Assembly: GCA_002205965.3 (NCBI GenBank)
Contig: NADL03000087.1
Coordinates: 248,001 to 312,000 of the forward strand
From: Kappaphycus alvarezii
Taxonomy: Eukaryota; Rhodophyta; Florideophyceae; Gigartinales; Solieriaceae
DNA length: 64,000 bases
Reading direction: 5' to 3'
The notes beneath the pieces were generated by a model. The model worked only from the letters and a program-made list of their open reading frames with translations, had not been told where the DNA came from and made no database searches. Positions within the stretch are counted from its first letter, which is position 1; every line of letters starts with the position of its first letter. Positions 48,540 to 58,746 of the stretch are shown piece after piece. The translations under genes and the position numbers were made by a program.

Positions 48540-48857
48540 CACAAACCAAACTCCTAACATCGAACATACACTTACTCAACCCACTCACCTCCTCAACGCA
48601 GCCATCTCCGCCAAACGTAGAAGGTATGAACCACTGCTCGCGACTGCTACCAGAGGGAGGGTTGTGCCTATCCCAATATCCACCCTCGAGGCTGACACCC
48701 AGACGCGTACGCGGTGCTAACCGATGTCGCGCGGAACGTGGCCGTTCGAGCGATGGAGACCTATGGGATTAGAGCGGTGCTTACCCAAAGGCACGCTGCT
48801 GCGGCCGTCATGTGCAACGCGGCATGCCTGCTCGCCGGCATTGAGCCGGCCCAGTAA
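48540..48857 (+). pseudogene. LINE fragment: C-terminal end of nuclease-type ORF
   Basis: Pieces read LLNAAISAKRRRYEPL and RGRVVPIPISTLEAD, then in a shifted frame YAVLTDVARNVAVRAMETYG, ending RHAAAAVMCNAACLLAGIEP and a TAA at 48855. This follows the C-terminus of the copy at 50277-51300 (HRFIALPLSTLGG, then a helical tail with ARHAARLVQNNAS). One frameshift lies near 48712. RT and zinc finger are absent. Confidence 0.65.
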
Positions 48858-48974
48858 GCAAGGTCATTTACTGTAGTGTTACCCATCAGACACGACTTAT
48901 TCCGCATAACGTATTAGCCTCGTGGATATAACAACAACATCTCCCATGCATTAAAAATGTAAATGGGGGTTAAT

Positions 48975-49870
48975 TTACTGTGGTAGATATGTGGGTTGGT
49001 ATCCAGTAAATTTATACCGGAGCGTAGATGTCGTATCATTATCAAGCCAATTGCGAAACCGTACGATGCGTCGAAAGCTGTGGACGGTACTCCAATCTAC
49101 CAGAAGGTGGAAGGGAGGCCAGCCAGCAAACAAGCGGCATTGGGTTACTGTCAAAGCGGAGTGCCGCTGTAAAAGAATGGCTCTAACCTTCGAAAACCGT
49201 TCCATTGCGCGGGTGGCAACGGTTCTCGCGAGTTCCTTGACGACGGAGAACGCCCCGGATGCCAACCTCCAAGCGTTGAGATGGGACAGGAACCAGCCTG
49301 TTTCTCCCAGGCAGCTCAGCAAGGAACCCATGGTATTTCCGCTGCTTCTCTGCGTGAGCTGCGTTGAGGCTTGTGAGTGGGTTGAAAGCCCTGGCTCTTG
49401 CGTGGGAGGGAGCGAGCGGGTTGACAAAGGTTACGTCGAGGTAATCCGTGCCACCGGCGGCTCCCATCGCCTGATATCCGGCCTCGTCCTGTTTTGGTAG
49501 TGTAGACGAGTTCGATGAATGGACGTCGGGCGGCTCTTGCAAGGTCGTTCCCCAGTAAAGTCACCTGGTTGTTATGGCGAGTATTCCGCTCGCAGCCAAA
49601 GCGACAATGTAGCAAGTGGTCCCCGTAGATATCCGGCATTTCGTGGCATCCTGCTTTGGGGCAAGGGGTACCTGGGGCGAATAAGGGGGTTTGGCAAAAG
49701 TACTGGAACCACACGGAAAAGTCTTTGCTCTTGATGTGCGTCCTCAATCCAAGGCAAGGTGCACAGTAGACCCAGCCTTTGGCACCGGGCGGGACATGCT
49801 AGCGCGGAAGGTGCGGGTGCGGATGTTTCCGAGCGGCAAGGCCTCTTGCGCAGCCATATGAATTGGCATT
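48975..49870 (-). pseudogene. LINE fragment: CCHC and restriction-like nuclease region
   Basis: On the minus strand the order is AKGWVYCAPCLGLRTH, FSVWFQYFCQTPLF, then the finger CHEMPDIYGDHLLHC...RHN, then after a frameshift the nuclease core GGTDYLDVTFVNPLAP and an alanine-rich helix, PGRNRLVPVPS, and after a second frameshift a tail with VKELARTVATRAMERF. Known family logic: a CCHC finger followed by a PD-(D/E)XK-like nuclease is the C-terminal end of site- or endonuclease-type non-LTR retrotransposons (R2/CRE-like arrangement). The protein nicks DNA for target-primed reverse transcription. The RT domain is missing (5' truncation). Same family as the next copy. Confidence 0.75.
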
Positions 49871-49903
49871 TGTTAGCTTCTTCTGCGATGGTGGGTTGGA
49901 TGG

Positions 49904-50080
49904 GCAGAAATTTGAAGTCATATTGACTGATAACAACAGAAGGTAACCATGCGAACCGCTGTATCCAGTTCGAAAAATATCAGAAAAAATAAAAGATTAC
50001 TGCCCAAAACACACTGGTCTGGATGGCCAGTCCGTAGGCAATGTTATATTCTCTCAAGATAAAGAGGGATTTTATTTCTC
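49904..50080 (-). repeat. 177-bp repeat, inverted copy at 63599-63770
   Basis: The reverse complement matches 63599-63770 nearly throughout (for example CCAGACCAGTGTGTTTTGG and GATACAGCG-x-TTCGCATGG). It lies between two LINE fragments. No terminal repeats or ORF with a domain, so it could be a small non-autonomous element or part of a larger unseen one. Confidence 0.7.
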
Positions 50081-50276
50081 ATTTAGGAGAAAGCTTTGGG
50101 TGCTTTACAGTACTCAATGAAGGGGGAATTGGGTTTACTTGAATGGGTTGGTATAGGTAATTTTCCTGCTAGGAGCAATCGCACACTAGGACTACTGTAA
50201 GTAGGGTAACCACTTACTGTACATACCTTCGGAACGGAGGTTCTCTGGAATACACTGTATACACAATTTCAAGTTG
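50081..50276. other. Short spacer with a MITE-like start
   Basis: AGGAGAAAGCTTTGGGTGCTTTACAG at 50085 resembles a MITE arm but degenerates quickly. GGGGGAATTGGGTT occurs here (50126) and again at 51294. Confidence 0.3.
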
Positions 50277-51300
50277 CGGCCTAAGTGTCGCTCAAACTCC
50301 TTCCAAAAACAACTGGCGTTATTCTGGACGAGTCTCGCCGCGTGACGAGCGAACAATGTTCGCTGCGCATCAGCAATCGGAATGGCTGCCCGTGCGGCAA
50401 TACCAGTCGCAACCCGGTTGGCGAAGTCCCGAGCGGAAGGGTGCCAGCCCCCAACGTGGAGAGTGGAAGCGCAATGAAGCGATGCCCAGGACCCTTGGAA
50501 CGTATTAACTCGGCAAAGCGAGTGTCCTTGCCCAGGCGAGCATGGTTAAGGGGCTTGAGTGGGCATCGCGCCAGGGAGGGAAGGCGGGCGGGGTTCAGGG
50601 GATGGATAACGGTTACGTCATAATAGTCCGTGCCCCCGTTCTCTCCAAGCGCCTTGATGTCCGGGCGAACTGCATGGCCGGGTTGTGGCGGCTCGAGGAC
50701 AGGGTGTCGGGCAGCTTTGGAGAGATCTGCAGCAAACAAACGTGTCTGCGAGTCATGCCGCCACCCGCGTGTGGATCCATAGGCACAGCACAGCGCGTGG
50801 TCACCATACTGATCCATGAGGGTCGTGCATACCCCTTTGTGGCATTTCGAAGCTGGAGGAAACAGTGGCACCCTGCAATAGAACTGCAACCACGTCTTGT
50901 AATTGCGGTCCGGGATGTAGGTACCCAACCCCGGAGCCGGTTGGCATGACAGCCAGTCCTTGCAACCCTCCACTGACAACGAGGCTCGGAATGCAACAGT
51001 CCTCTCATCTCCCTTCGGCATGTCATCAAAGGCCTTTTCCTCAACTGGGCGGACGAGTTGCCCCTGCCCAAACCTCTGCACTGAGTCGATAGCCGTGAAA
51101 TGGACCACCTTCTCGGGTGCCACTTGAGTCTTCCAGTCGTCGTGCGCCCGAACTGCGGATTTGTATGAATGAAGAGCAGTGTTCGGTAGCACAGCCAGAA
51201 GGGTAGAGCAAAGGGCACGCGTGAGGGACACGGAGGAAAGGAACGCAGCCGCCGCACTGAGCTTCGCAGAGCGAAGCCCAATGCCAAAAGTTGGGGGAAT
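50277..51300 (-). pseudogene. LINE fragment: longest C-terminal copy (about 340 codons)
   Basis: The open minus-strand frame 51231-50281 extends upstream without a stop to about 51295 (FGIGLRSAKLSAAAAFLSS). Parts in order: this GIGLRSA block, a helical linker, LGTYIPDRNYKTWLQFYCRVPLF, the CCHC-type finger (CTTLMDQYGDHALCC...WRHDSQ), the nuclease core (RPDIKALGENGGTDYYDVTVIHPL; in it RPD, then D-x-x-VTV), an alanine/arginine helix, and HRFIALPLSTLG. After a one-base frameshift at the G-run near 50451 the tail reads FANRVATGIAARAAIPIADAQ and ARHAARLVQNNAS. RT is missing. The upstream break adjoins MITE-like sequence. It is the best copy for defining the family. Confidence 0.82.
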
Positions 51301-51360
51301 TGGGTTGGTTTACTGTGAGTAATGGAAAGGTTGGGAGTCCTCTGTACCTGTAATGAAATA

Positions 51361-51450
51361 AAGTTTCTCACTCTTGGAACATATGTTTGATCTGTCCTAA
51401 AGTTTTCCAGACAACCACAATCGATTCAGAAGTGGTTCTTGAACAGTCAG
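51361..51450 (-). mobile_element. MITE fragment
   Basis: The reverse complement contains GAATCGATTGTGGTTGTCTGGAAAAC (given here in part) and CTTCCAAGAGT-like sequence: the core and part of an arm. Confidence 0.55.
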
Positions 51451-52079
51451 TGCTAGCAAGAAACGTTCCGCCTCTTTCGAACAATAGACAATATTTTCTC
51501 TCTTTGAGAGATTGGTGTACCATTGTCCTTGTAGCTTTTCAAGATATAGTATTGATCAGAGCGTGAGAAAGGGCGAACAAATGGAAATCACATCTATTCG
51601 CTCCCTATTAAATGGGGGAATGATGGGGTAGTTTACTTTGTCGTCTGACACTGCTAGAGGGCTGCATTTAAACGGAGTTTGGAGATAGGGAAAGGAGGAA
51701 TTAGTAAACCAGTGAACGTTGAGGGCTTACCCTTTCTTGGGCGTGAGTGAATTACAGACCTACATCTAGCAGAATTCTACATGACACAAACGGAGAACTC
51801 GTGCAGCTCATTTTCTGTTACAGGCATGCATTGTAAAGGGGGAAACTGTGGAGTAGTTTAATTTTGATAGATTTTGTGGCTGTTATCCGGCGTCTTCATG
51901 TGCAAGGGATCCTAACTGATGAAAGGACACAAGAGACGCCCGAACTGTCCCTCAAAACAACAGTATAAGACCGACCATTGTACAGTTTTCTGTCGTAACG
52001 AAAAATTCCGTCCTCTCGAACCTTTTCTACAACAATTGTAAGAAATCTGCCACTTGTGAATAAATCTTACTATAAATAT
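51451..52079. other. Unassigned sequence
   Basis: A stretch at 51640-51700 (AACGGAGTTTGGA and neighbours) resembles 39100-39160. No gene recognised; the minus-strand frame 51912-52157 has no domain. Confidence 0.35.
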
Positions 52080-52197
52080 CCTGAAATGCAGTTTTGGATC
52101 AGAAAAGGTTTGGAGGGGTTTGATACAAAGGCACACTGCAGGAACCGTCATATCCAATGCGGCCTGTATGGTGGCTAGCCTTAAGGTGGCCTTGTAG
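52080..52197 (+). pseudogene. LINE tail fragment ending at a MITE
   Basis: The last codons read QRHTAGTVISNAACMVASLKV-A-L with a TAG at 52195-52197, matching the tails at 48857 and 41391. The adjacent MITE begins immediately after or within the stop codon. Confidence 0.55.
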
Positions 52198-52367
52198 GGA
52201 GAAAGGTTTGGGTGTTTTACTGTTGGAAGATATAGTACCTTGTAGGGAGTGTAGTTCCTCCCAAATAACTGTTTCGGTATGCCCTATTGGGTCGATTGCG
52301 GTTGTCTGGAAAATTTCAGGTTAGATCGAGTATATCTTCCAATCGTAACGCACCCACATCTTTCCCC
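52198..52367 (+). mobile_element. Complete MITE, 170 bp
   Basis: The left arm GGAGAAAGGTTTGGGTGTTTTACT and the inverted right arm (AGTATATCTTCCAATCG...CACCCACATCTTTCCCC) enclose the family core with GTCGATTGCGGTTGTCTGG. No coding capacity; it must have used a transposase in trans. Confidence 0.8.
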
Positions 52368-52597
52368 TTTTTGGCTCAGAATGGTTCCGTCTGCGTTCTG
52401 AAGTTCCAATTTATTTTGCTGCTGCCAAACATAATAAAACCACTTCATCACACAGAGCAGACTAACATTAAGCCTCTTAACCCACGGGGCTTTTCTTTTT
52501 CCTGCCTCACTTCCTCCTCCCTTCCCATTGAACTGCGACATCTATTATTCTTATCATCTCTAATCTATTAAATACGCGGCAAGTTTTTCTAAAGTCT
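52368..52597. other. Spacer between MITEs, nothing seen
   Basis: A pyrimidine-rich strand with small frames on both strands; no domain. Confidence 0.4.
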
Positions 52598-52735
52598 AAA
52601 GGTAGCATTTTAGGGAGCGTAGTTCCTTCCCATTCCCGTGTCGGTATACCCCTTTTTAGTCAATTGTGGTTGTCTGGAAAACCATTGGATAAATCGGATA
52701 TATCTTCCAAGAGTAAAACACCCAACCCTTCTCCC
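52598..52735 (+). mobile_element. MITE lacking its left arm
   Basis: Starts AGGTAGCATTTTAGGGAGCGTAGTT, has the core GTCAATTGTGGTTGTCTGG and the right arm TATATCTTCCAAGAGTAAAAC then ACCCAACCCTTCTCCC. Confidence 0.75.
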
Positions 52736-53527
52736 AGTTTTTCTAGTGCTTATTGAGAGCCTGGCCTCATTACTGTTCCATAATAAAATCAAAAATACTG
52801 CTTCTTGTGCTACCTTCGTTTGTCATTGTATCGAAAAGACTTTTCGAGCCCATGCAACTGGTTTGGTAGCATCATCGCAACACAAGAAGAACAAATAAAA
52901 AAGCCTTTATTTATGTCAACCGCTTCATGTGGTGATGCTCATCACTTGTTGTTGGCGTACTTTGTGATGGAGTCGAATATTTCTCCTAAGAGTGCAAATA
53001 TCCAAACCTTGCCTGCCTCCTTCGTGCAATTACCTTACATTGCATCGCTCCGACAACGGGTACGAAATTCTGGCCATTGATAAAAAACCACGCTCTGTTT
53101 GCGAGTCAATCATTCCGCTAATACACAAGTTTTTCAACATGACGTTCACAAATATACTTTGCTCGAACTTGGAATGCTCTCTCTCTGTGCACGACAGTCT
53201 TGAACTCACAGCTAATTCCAACAAAGCTTACTCCGTCAGAAGATAATCCTACGATCTAGTGTTCCATTCAGTGCGTCAATCTTCATTCGAAATTCTGCGT
53301 GACTCCCCTTCCTCAATTACATTTCATTGCCTTCGCCATGGCAGTATTGAGCTTCATCGGATTAGTATGCCCTAATTGAAGCGTAGACCTTGTTTCACAC
53401 CTGACTCTTTTACAGTATATAACCACATCAGCTCATGAGGGTGGCCCCGTCCGCAAATTCGCCCATCACATCACCAAATTTCCATTGGAGTACATCCTGC
53501 ACCTCTCCTCAGACCTCTAAGGATCCT
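52736..53527. other. Upstream region of the LPMO-like gene
   Basis: A degenerate MITE arm may lie at 52970-53012 (TTTCTCCTAAGAGTGCAAATATCC). Otherwise only small frames without domains. Confidence 0.35.
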
Positions 53528-53580
53528 GATCGGCAAGAAGAAAGGTTTCTGTGTTTTTCTCTTGGATTATATATCGGCAA
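53528..53580 (+). mobile_element. MITE end fragment in the LPMO-like gene's promoter region
   Basis: GAAAGGTTTCTGTGTTTTTCTCTTGGATTATATATC matches the left arm of the MITE, about 70 bp before the start codon at 53646. Confidence 0.5.
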
Positions 53581-53645
53581 GTGCGGAGTACTAGAGTCAC
53601 CTACTCTTCTCGAAATTCCGCCGTTATAATATGGGGCGTTATATT

Positions 53646-56081
53646 ATGGGGCATTTTATTCTCTTTCCCATTCTGCTTTCTGTCTTCGTCGTCATTTCGT
53701 ACTCGCATTCTTGGCTCACTGAGCCCCAGTCCACAGCTCCACGCGTAAGTTTCTGACTTGAAACCGTTATGCAATGATTGTGTAATACAAAAAATGGTCC
53801 TCCCTTCACGTAATACAGGAAATGGTCCTCCCCTCGTGTAATACAGCAACCTGCAACGATCCGCCCCTAACTTCTCCACCGTCATTTCCAAATTTACTTC
53901 CATTTTATCTAGATATTTTTATACTGTATTTAACCCTCTGAATCGACCCCGAATCAAGTCCCTTTTCCCTTTTAGCTTACCTCCTCTTCCCAAATTCGCC
54001 TTTTTTTTGAGAAGAAGGGCGCAAATGCACTATTGCAAAATCCCTTGCAGATTTATTTTACCTATTCCTAATCTATAGACCTGCCCGGGAGCCTATTTAA
54101 ACCCCTTTATTCTAAGTTCCAAATGCCCCCGATCATTTTACTCATCACCCCTCTCCCCCGCACACCCCAAACACCCTACATTGCCTCCCGTTCCCCAACG
54201 TCTATCAAAATGAACAACCTTCGCCCCTCTGTCCCTATTTCCAAAAACCGCCCTTCCCGTCCCATCAATGGCCTTCGTCTCGCCGCCTACGGGCCAACCT
54301 ATGCCGACGACTACATCCGGCGGCAAACAAAGAAAGAAAATCATCGAGTTCGTTCGCCGCCTCTTCATAAAAGAAGAAGCGAGGTGGTAAGTCCGGGAGA
54401 GTCTGAGAAGGTCGAGGAGGAGAGCGGGGAGTCTTTCGAGGAATGGTTAGTTCCTGAGCTAGTGTACGAGGCTCAGGAGGAGGAGGAGGAGGATGGGGAG
54501 AAGAAGAGGAGGAGAAAGAGGGAACAGGGGGCATGGAAAGTGTTGGACTGGTGGGGCCTGGAATGGAGAGTATGGATCAAGTTTTGCCCACGATGGAACC
54601 GGATGGAGATATCTTTAGTAGTCAAGATATCTCCCAGGGGGAATAGAGAGCTGTGAGCCATTCGCAGATATTTGTGGGGACTGCTTGGACAGCATGGATT
54701 TTAGAGGAGTTGTTTGGATCTGATTTAGAGAATGGGAAATAAGAGGACCAAATTAATTGTTAGTTTCTTAAGTATCTTTTGCTTAGAGTATATTGTCCAC
54801 ACAAAGTATTTTTATGCATTTCTTGGTATCTTCTGTAGTTTTTTTCGGACTTTAGGGGTAGCCAAAAGTCTATATAAGCTGAGTAAACTGCTTCCTCATG
54901 GAGAGGTCAAGCAAGTTGGCAGACAACTTCAAGCCAAGTCCCGAGTAGTAGGAAGTTGAGAGTCAACTTCAGACCCAAGAAAACGTTTTCTTCCGCTAGT
55001 CGCAGAGCGTCGGTGGTAGACCCTGCCCCTTTTATACTTGCTTGTAGCTTTCTCAACTCTCTTCTATATACACTCCCTTTTTGTTCGTTCAACAATACCA
55101 CGGTAGCACTTTTGTCGCTCGCAACACCTCCTTCTCAGGGTAATTGGTTCTGAAGATCTCTTTCCCCGCCGATTTACCCCTATCAGATTGCTCCGTCTTG
55201 AATCATTTCAGCTCTAACTGAGCCTTTGGATATTATTTGCCATACGAATAGGAGTGTGCCATTGGCGGGTCCGTTAGGTCTGAAACCAGCAACAATATGC
55301 GTACATGTGCTGGCCCTTGTGAAGTTGGCTCTTTTGCTTTTCTACGGTCCTCCAGCCCACTTAATCCAGCGGCACTCTATCGCCGCGGGGAAAGAGTCAG
55401 TATAAAATATAGCAGAAACAACCATGGTCCTGGGGGATATATTCGGCTGACATTGGTTCCTATAGACCAAATGATGGACAAAGAGACTCATGCACAAAAT
55501 GCATTTCACAACAGCTGTTAGGGGGCTAATCCGACCAGGGCAACTCAGAGGTGCCTTGAGTACGATCGTTTCGGGTTTACCTTTGCAGGTAGGGACGGTG
55601 CCGTGCATAGTGGGCGGAGGATGTTTCATGAGACAAATATCACAATTCCAACTGTCATTCCGGACGGAGATTATGTGCTGGGTGGACGTGGTTTGGAGGT
55701 ATTGGAGGATCACTAGAGAATAATCAACCGGAGAACAGGTTTCCTTTTGGCTTCTTTGGGGACTATTGGTCATGCTCATTCGTAAAAGTTCAAGGAGGTC
55801 CAATGGAACTGCGGTACACCCATGTTTTTGTCAACGATATGGTCCATGTATGGCCTGATGGATGCTATGCGGCGAACAATCGTTTGGGAAAATGTGCAAT
55901 TGAGCCGTGTCGGAATGTCACAGGCAGGTTCATGGTGCCTTTCGAATTTGAGAGAAGGCCACCGAGGCCATTGAGACCAAGTCAGTTTAACGTGGAAACG
56001 TGTGAAGGGAAAATGTGGAAGGTTTTTGTGATGCGGTACCCACGCCGTACCCGTTGGATAACTTTCTTCGATCTGTTCTGA
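53646..56081 (+). pseudogene. Secreted LPMO-like gene, two exons, LTR in its intron
   Basis: Exon 1 (53646-53744) encodes MGHFILFPILLSVFVVISYS, a signal peptide with S-Y-S before the cut, then HSWLTEPQSTAPR. A histidine at mature position 1 is the copper-binding hallmark of lytic polysaccharide monooxygenases, which cut chitin or cellulose outside the cell by oxidation. The intron starts GTAAGT (53745) and ends at ATTTCAG (55211) or at an AG 11 nt later; it contains a solo LTR. Exon 2 runs to a TGA at 56079. It holds RTCAGPCEVGSFAFL, SRNNHGPGGYIRLTLVP (candidate second copper His), IPTVIPDGDYVLG, WTWFGGIGG, FGFFGDYWSCSFVKV and VFVNDMVHVWPDGCYAANN with paired cysteines. Lesions: a frame change between 55250 and 55296, a TAG at 55519 where the family pattern expects Trp (HNSC-x-GANP), and a one-base loss at 55681. 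So it is probably a recent pseudogene. Family membership is inferred from motifs. Confidence 0.72.
53781..55185 (+). repeat. Solo LTR, family B, with perfect GATTG duplication, inside an intron
   Basis: 1405 bp from TGTAATACAAAAAATGG to CCCCTATCA, flanked by GATTG at 53776-53780 and 55186-55190. It has two 28-bp units at its start, against three in the 46618 copy. Its inner frame (54123-54656, 177 codons) is the longest of the three family B copies. It sits in sense orientation 36 bp after the splice donor of the LPMO-like gene. Confidence 0.93.
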
Positions 56082-56182
56082 TTGATCGTTTCAATTGTAA
56101 ATATCGAGGTACAGAATGGGAACCATTCATGTTTAGTTAGAAATGGAGATATGCTTGGAAAGGAATGTAAAGCGTAACGCAT

Positions 56183-56222
56183 TCAGGTGTTTTTCTTGTG
56201 GAAGATATATTCGAAAGGAATT
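56183..56222 (+). mobile_element. MITE end fragment
   Basis: TTCAGGTGTTTTTCTTGTGGAAGATATATTCGA matches a MITE arm, about 100 bp after the LPMO-like gene's stop. Confidence 0.5.
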
Positions 56223-56829
56223 TAAACTTAGCTGCGAACAATTCTTGCCTTTAAAACTTTGATGTGTACACTCAGATTACAGCCCTTGCTCTGAGCGATC
56301 CGGGGCCTAGCTTCCCTCCCAATCTACAACTGCGGCCTTGGTTTACTTCTGGCATCCCCTTACCTCTGGCTACTGATATAGCAGAAGCTTCCTGCGCTGC
56401 CTCAGGGATCGATTTTTTTCGCCTATGTTCTGCCCTCTCGTGTTTTCCGCTGAATTTCACGTTTAAGGAGTGCCCAGGTCTACTGTTACTCTGTTCACAC
56501 CCCGCCATACATCACTTTTCTCTGCCCTGCCCAACTCTGCCATTTCGAGCGCTGCAACTCTCTGCTCCTTGGTGAACGCCTCCAGTCCACCATCATGTCT
56601 TAGCTGCATTCTTCAAAGTCTGAACCCCTTTTCCAGTCTTTATTTGACTCTACCTAGGCCCAATTGCTCTCTTTATGTGCGAGTCGTCTTATTGCTTTGT
56701 GTTTCCGCTTCCCTTCACCCTTAACACGCCACGTACCTCTCGTCCCAATCGTGGATTGCTGCTGTATCCATCCGTCTCAGTGTACCTCCCTTTCCTGGCG
56801 ACACACGCTCCCCGTCTGTCCAGGGCGCT
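56223..56829. other. Possible upstream part of the LINE, not resolved
   Basis: Several overlapping plus-strand frames (56264-56575, 56470-56724) rich in Pro, Ser and Leu. They may be decayed linker sequence of the LINE that follows, but I find no motif to prove it. Confidence 0.3.
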
Positions 56830-57254
56830 CTAATGAGATGTCCTCGCTTCTAGATTCCCATGGAAACCATGCTCTTACTTACAAGTGCAAAGAAGGCCAG
56901 AACCGCCGTCATAATGTCCTTCGCAATGCTTTGCACCGCTTTTACAAGGAAGCTGGCATTACCATTCCACTGGAATATCACCTCCCACCTAGCTCCACCC
57001 CTATCTCTTCGCCTTCGGGGCTTCGTGCAGACGTTTCCACGCCAGGGGCTTACGGTCTCGGTCCTCGCGATCTAGCCTCGGATGTTACTATCGCCCATGT
57101 CTCGTCCAGTTCTGAGTCGACCAGGGCGCTTTCTCTGGAGACGCCGCACCTCAACCCTCGCCGAAGACTCCGAACATTTGCACTAGGGAAGTTTTGCCTT
57201 CTTACGATCTCCTTTTCACTCCAATAGCTTCGAAATCTACGTTGCCCTCGGGCC
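56830..57254 (+). pseudogene. LINE fragment, left part, interrupted by an LTR
   Basis: The frame starting near 56830 holds the finger end DSHGNHALTYKC...NRRHNVLRNALHRF and a nuclease-like core (LRADVST, RDLASDVTIAHVSS), followed after a frameshift by a strand that ends EIYVALG at the LTR edge. The finger resembles the copies at 49-51 kb but is more diverged, closer to the usual GDHALSC...RHN form. The ORF continues on the far side of the LTR at 58747. Confidence 0.68.
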
Positions 57255-58746
57255 TGATAGGGATAAATCGGCAGGGGAAGAGATCATCAGAACCAATCAT
57301 CCCAAGAAAGAGGTGTTGCGAGCGACAAAAGTGCTACCGTGGTATAGTTGAACGAATAAAAAGGAGTGTATATGGAAGAGAGTTGAGAGGAGACAAGCAA
57401 GTATGGAAGGGGCAGGGTCTACCACCGACGCTCTGCGACTAGCGGAAGAAAACGTTTTCTTGGGTCTGAAGTTGACTCTCAACTTCCTACTACTCGGGAC
57501 TTGGCTTGAAGTTGTCTGCCAACTTGCTTGACCTCTCCATGAAGAAGCAGTTTACTCAGCTTATATAGACTTTTGGCTACCCCTAAAGTCCGAACAAAAC
57601 TACAGAAGATACCAAGAAATGCATAAAAATACTTTTTGTGGACAATATACTCTAAGCAAAAGATACTTAAGAAACTAACAATTAATTTGGTCCTCTTATT
57701 TCCCATTCTCTAAATCAGATCCAAACAACTCCTCTAAAATATAAATACTGTCCCAGCAGTCCCCACAAATATCTGCGAATGGCTCACAGCTCTCTATTCC
57801 CCTAGGAGATATCTAGACTACTAAAGATATCCCACCCAGTTCCAGCGTCGACACCACTTTTTCCATACTCTCCAGTCCAGGCCCCACCAGTCCAACACTT
57901 TCCGTGCCCGCTGTTCCCTCATCCAACTCGTTTTCGTCCTCATCATCCTCCCCTTCCTCTTCTTCATCCTCCTCATCCTTCTCATCCTTCTCATCTTCCC
58001 CGTCCTCCGCTTTATTAACATCGTAGACTAACTCAGGGGTACCTACTCCTCGAAGGTCTCCCCAGCTCCCTCCTCAATGTCCCACTCCCGCCCCTTACCT
58101 ACCTCCTCCGTCTCATCCTCAATAAAGAGGCGACGCACGAATTCGATGAACTTTCTCTTGGTTTGCCGGCGCAAGTAGTCCTCGCGGTTAGAGGGTCCGA
58201 AAGGGAGTAGGGGAATAGATTTTAGGGGCGGGGATGGCGATTTTTGAAAATGACTTTCGAGGGGCGTAGATTGGTCATTTTTGTAGGGTTTGGGGAATAG
58301 GAGGTAATAGGGGGTGTTTTGAGTGTGTGGGGGAAAGAGATGATAATAAAAATGATCGAAGACGGTTAAAACTTGGAATAAAGGGGTTTAAATAGGCTTC
58401 CAGGGCAGGTTCTACAGATTGGGAATAGGTAAATAAATCTGTAACGGATTTTGTAGTAGTGCAATTGCGCCCTTTTTCTCAAAAAAACAAATTTGGAGGA
58501 GGAGGTAAGCAAAAAGGGAAAAAGAACTTGATTCGGGATCGGTTCAGAGGGTAGATACAGTATAAAAATATCTAGATAAAATGGAGGTAAAGTTGGAGAG
58601 GACCGCGGTAATGATAAACGAAGTTCAGGGAGGACGAGGAAGGACCGGAACTATAAACAAATTTGGATATGGAGAGGTAGGACAGTAAACTAAAGGTCTT
58701 TAGATGACGGCGACAAAAAACCGTTCCTATCAGCACGCGCCTAACA
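57255..58746 (-). repeat. Solo LTR, family B-like, inserted into the LINE
   Basis: 1492 bp, reverse orientation. Its right part on the minus strand begins TGTTAGGCGCG, so its U3 start differs from the other two family B copies, but the ORF region, AG-rich stretch, TATA block and TGATAGGGATAAATC end are shared. It is flanked by GGGCC (57250-57254) and GGTCC (58747-58751), a 5-bp duplication with one change. Its acidic inner frame is well preserved in parts; the copy as a whole is broken. Confidence 0.85.

Noticed and set aside
48991-49500. 169-codon plus-strand ORF
   Set aside because: Antisense to the LINE nuclease copy at 48975-49870.
50285-51092. Plus-strand ORFs of 112, 135 and 75 codons over the LINE
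   Set aside because: Antisense to the recognised finger/nuclease frame; GC-rich sequence leaves antisense frames open.
57821-58021. Met/Arg/Lys-rich ORF (MRRMRRMRRM)
   Set aside because: A shifted frame of the acidic AG-rich stretch in the LTR.
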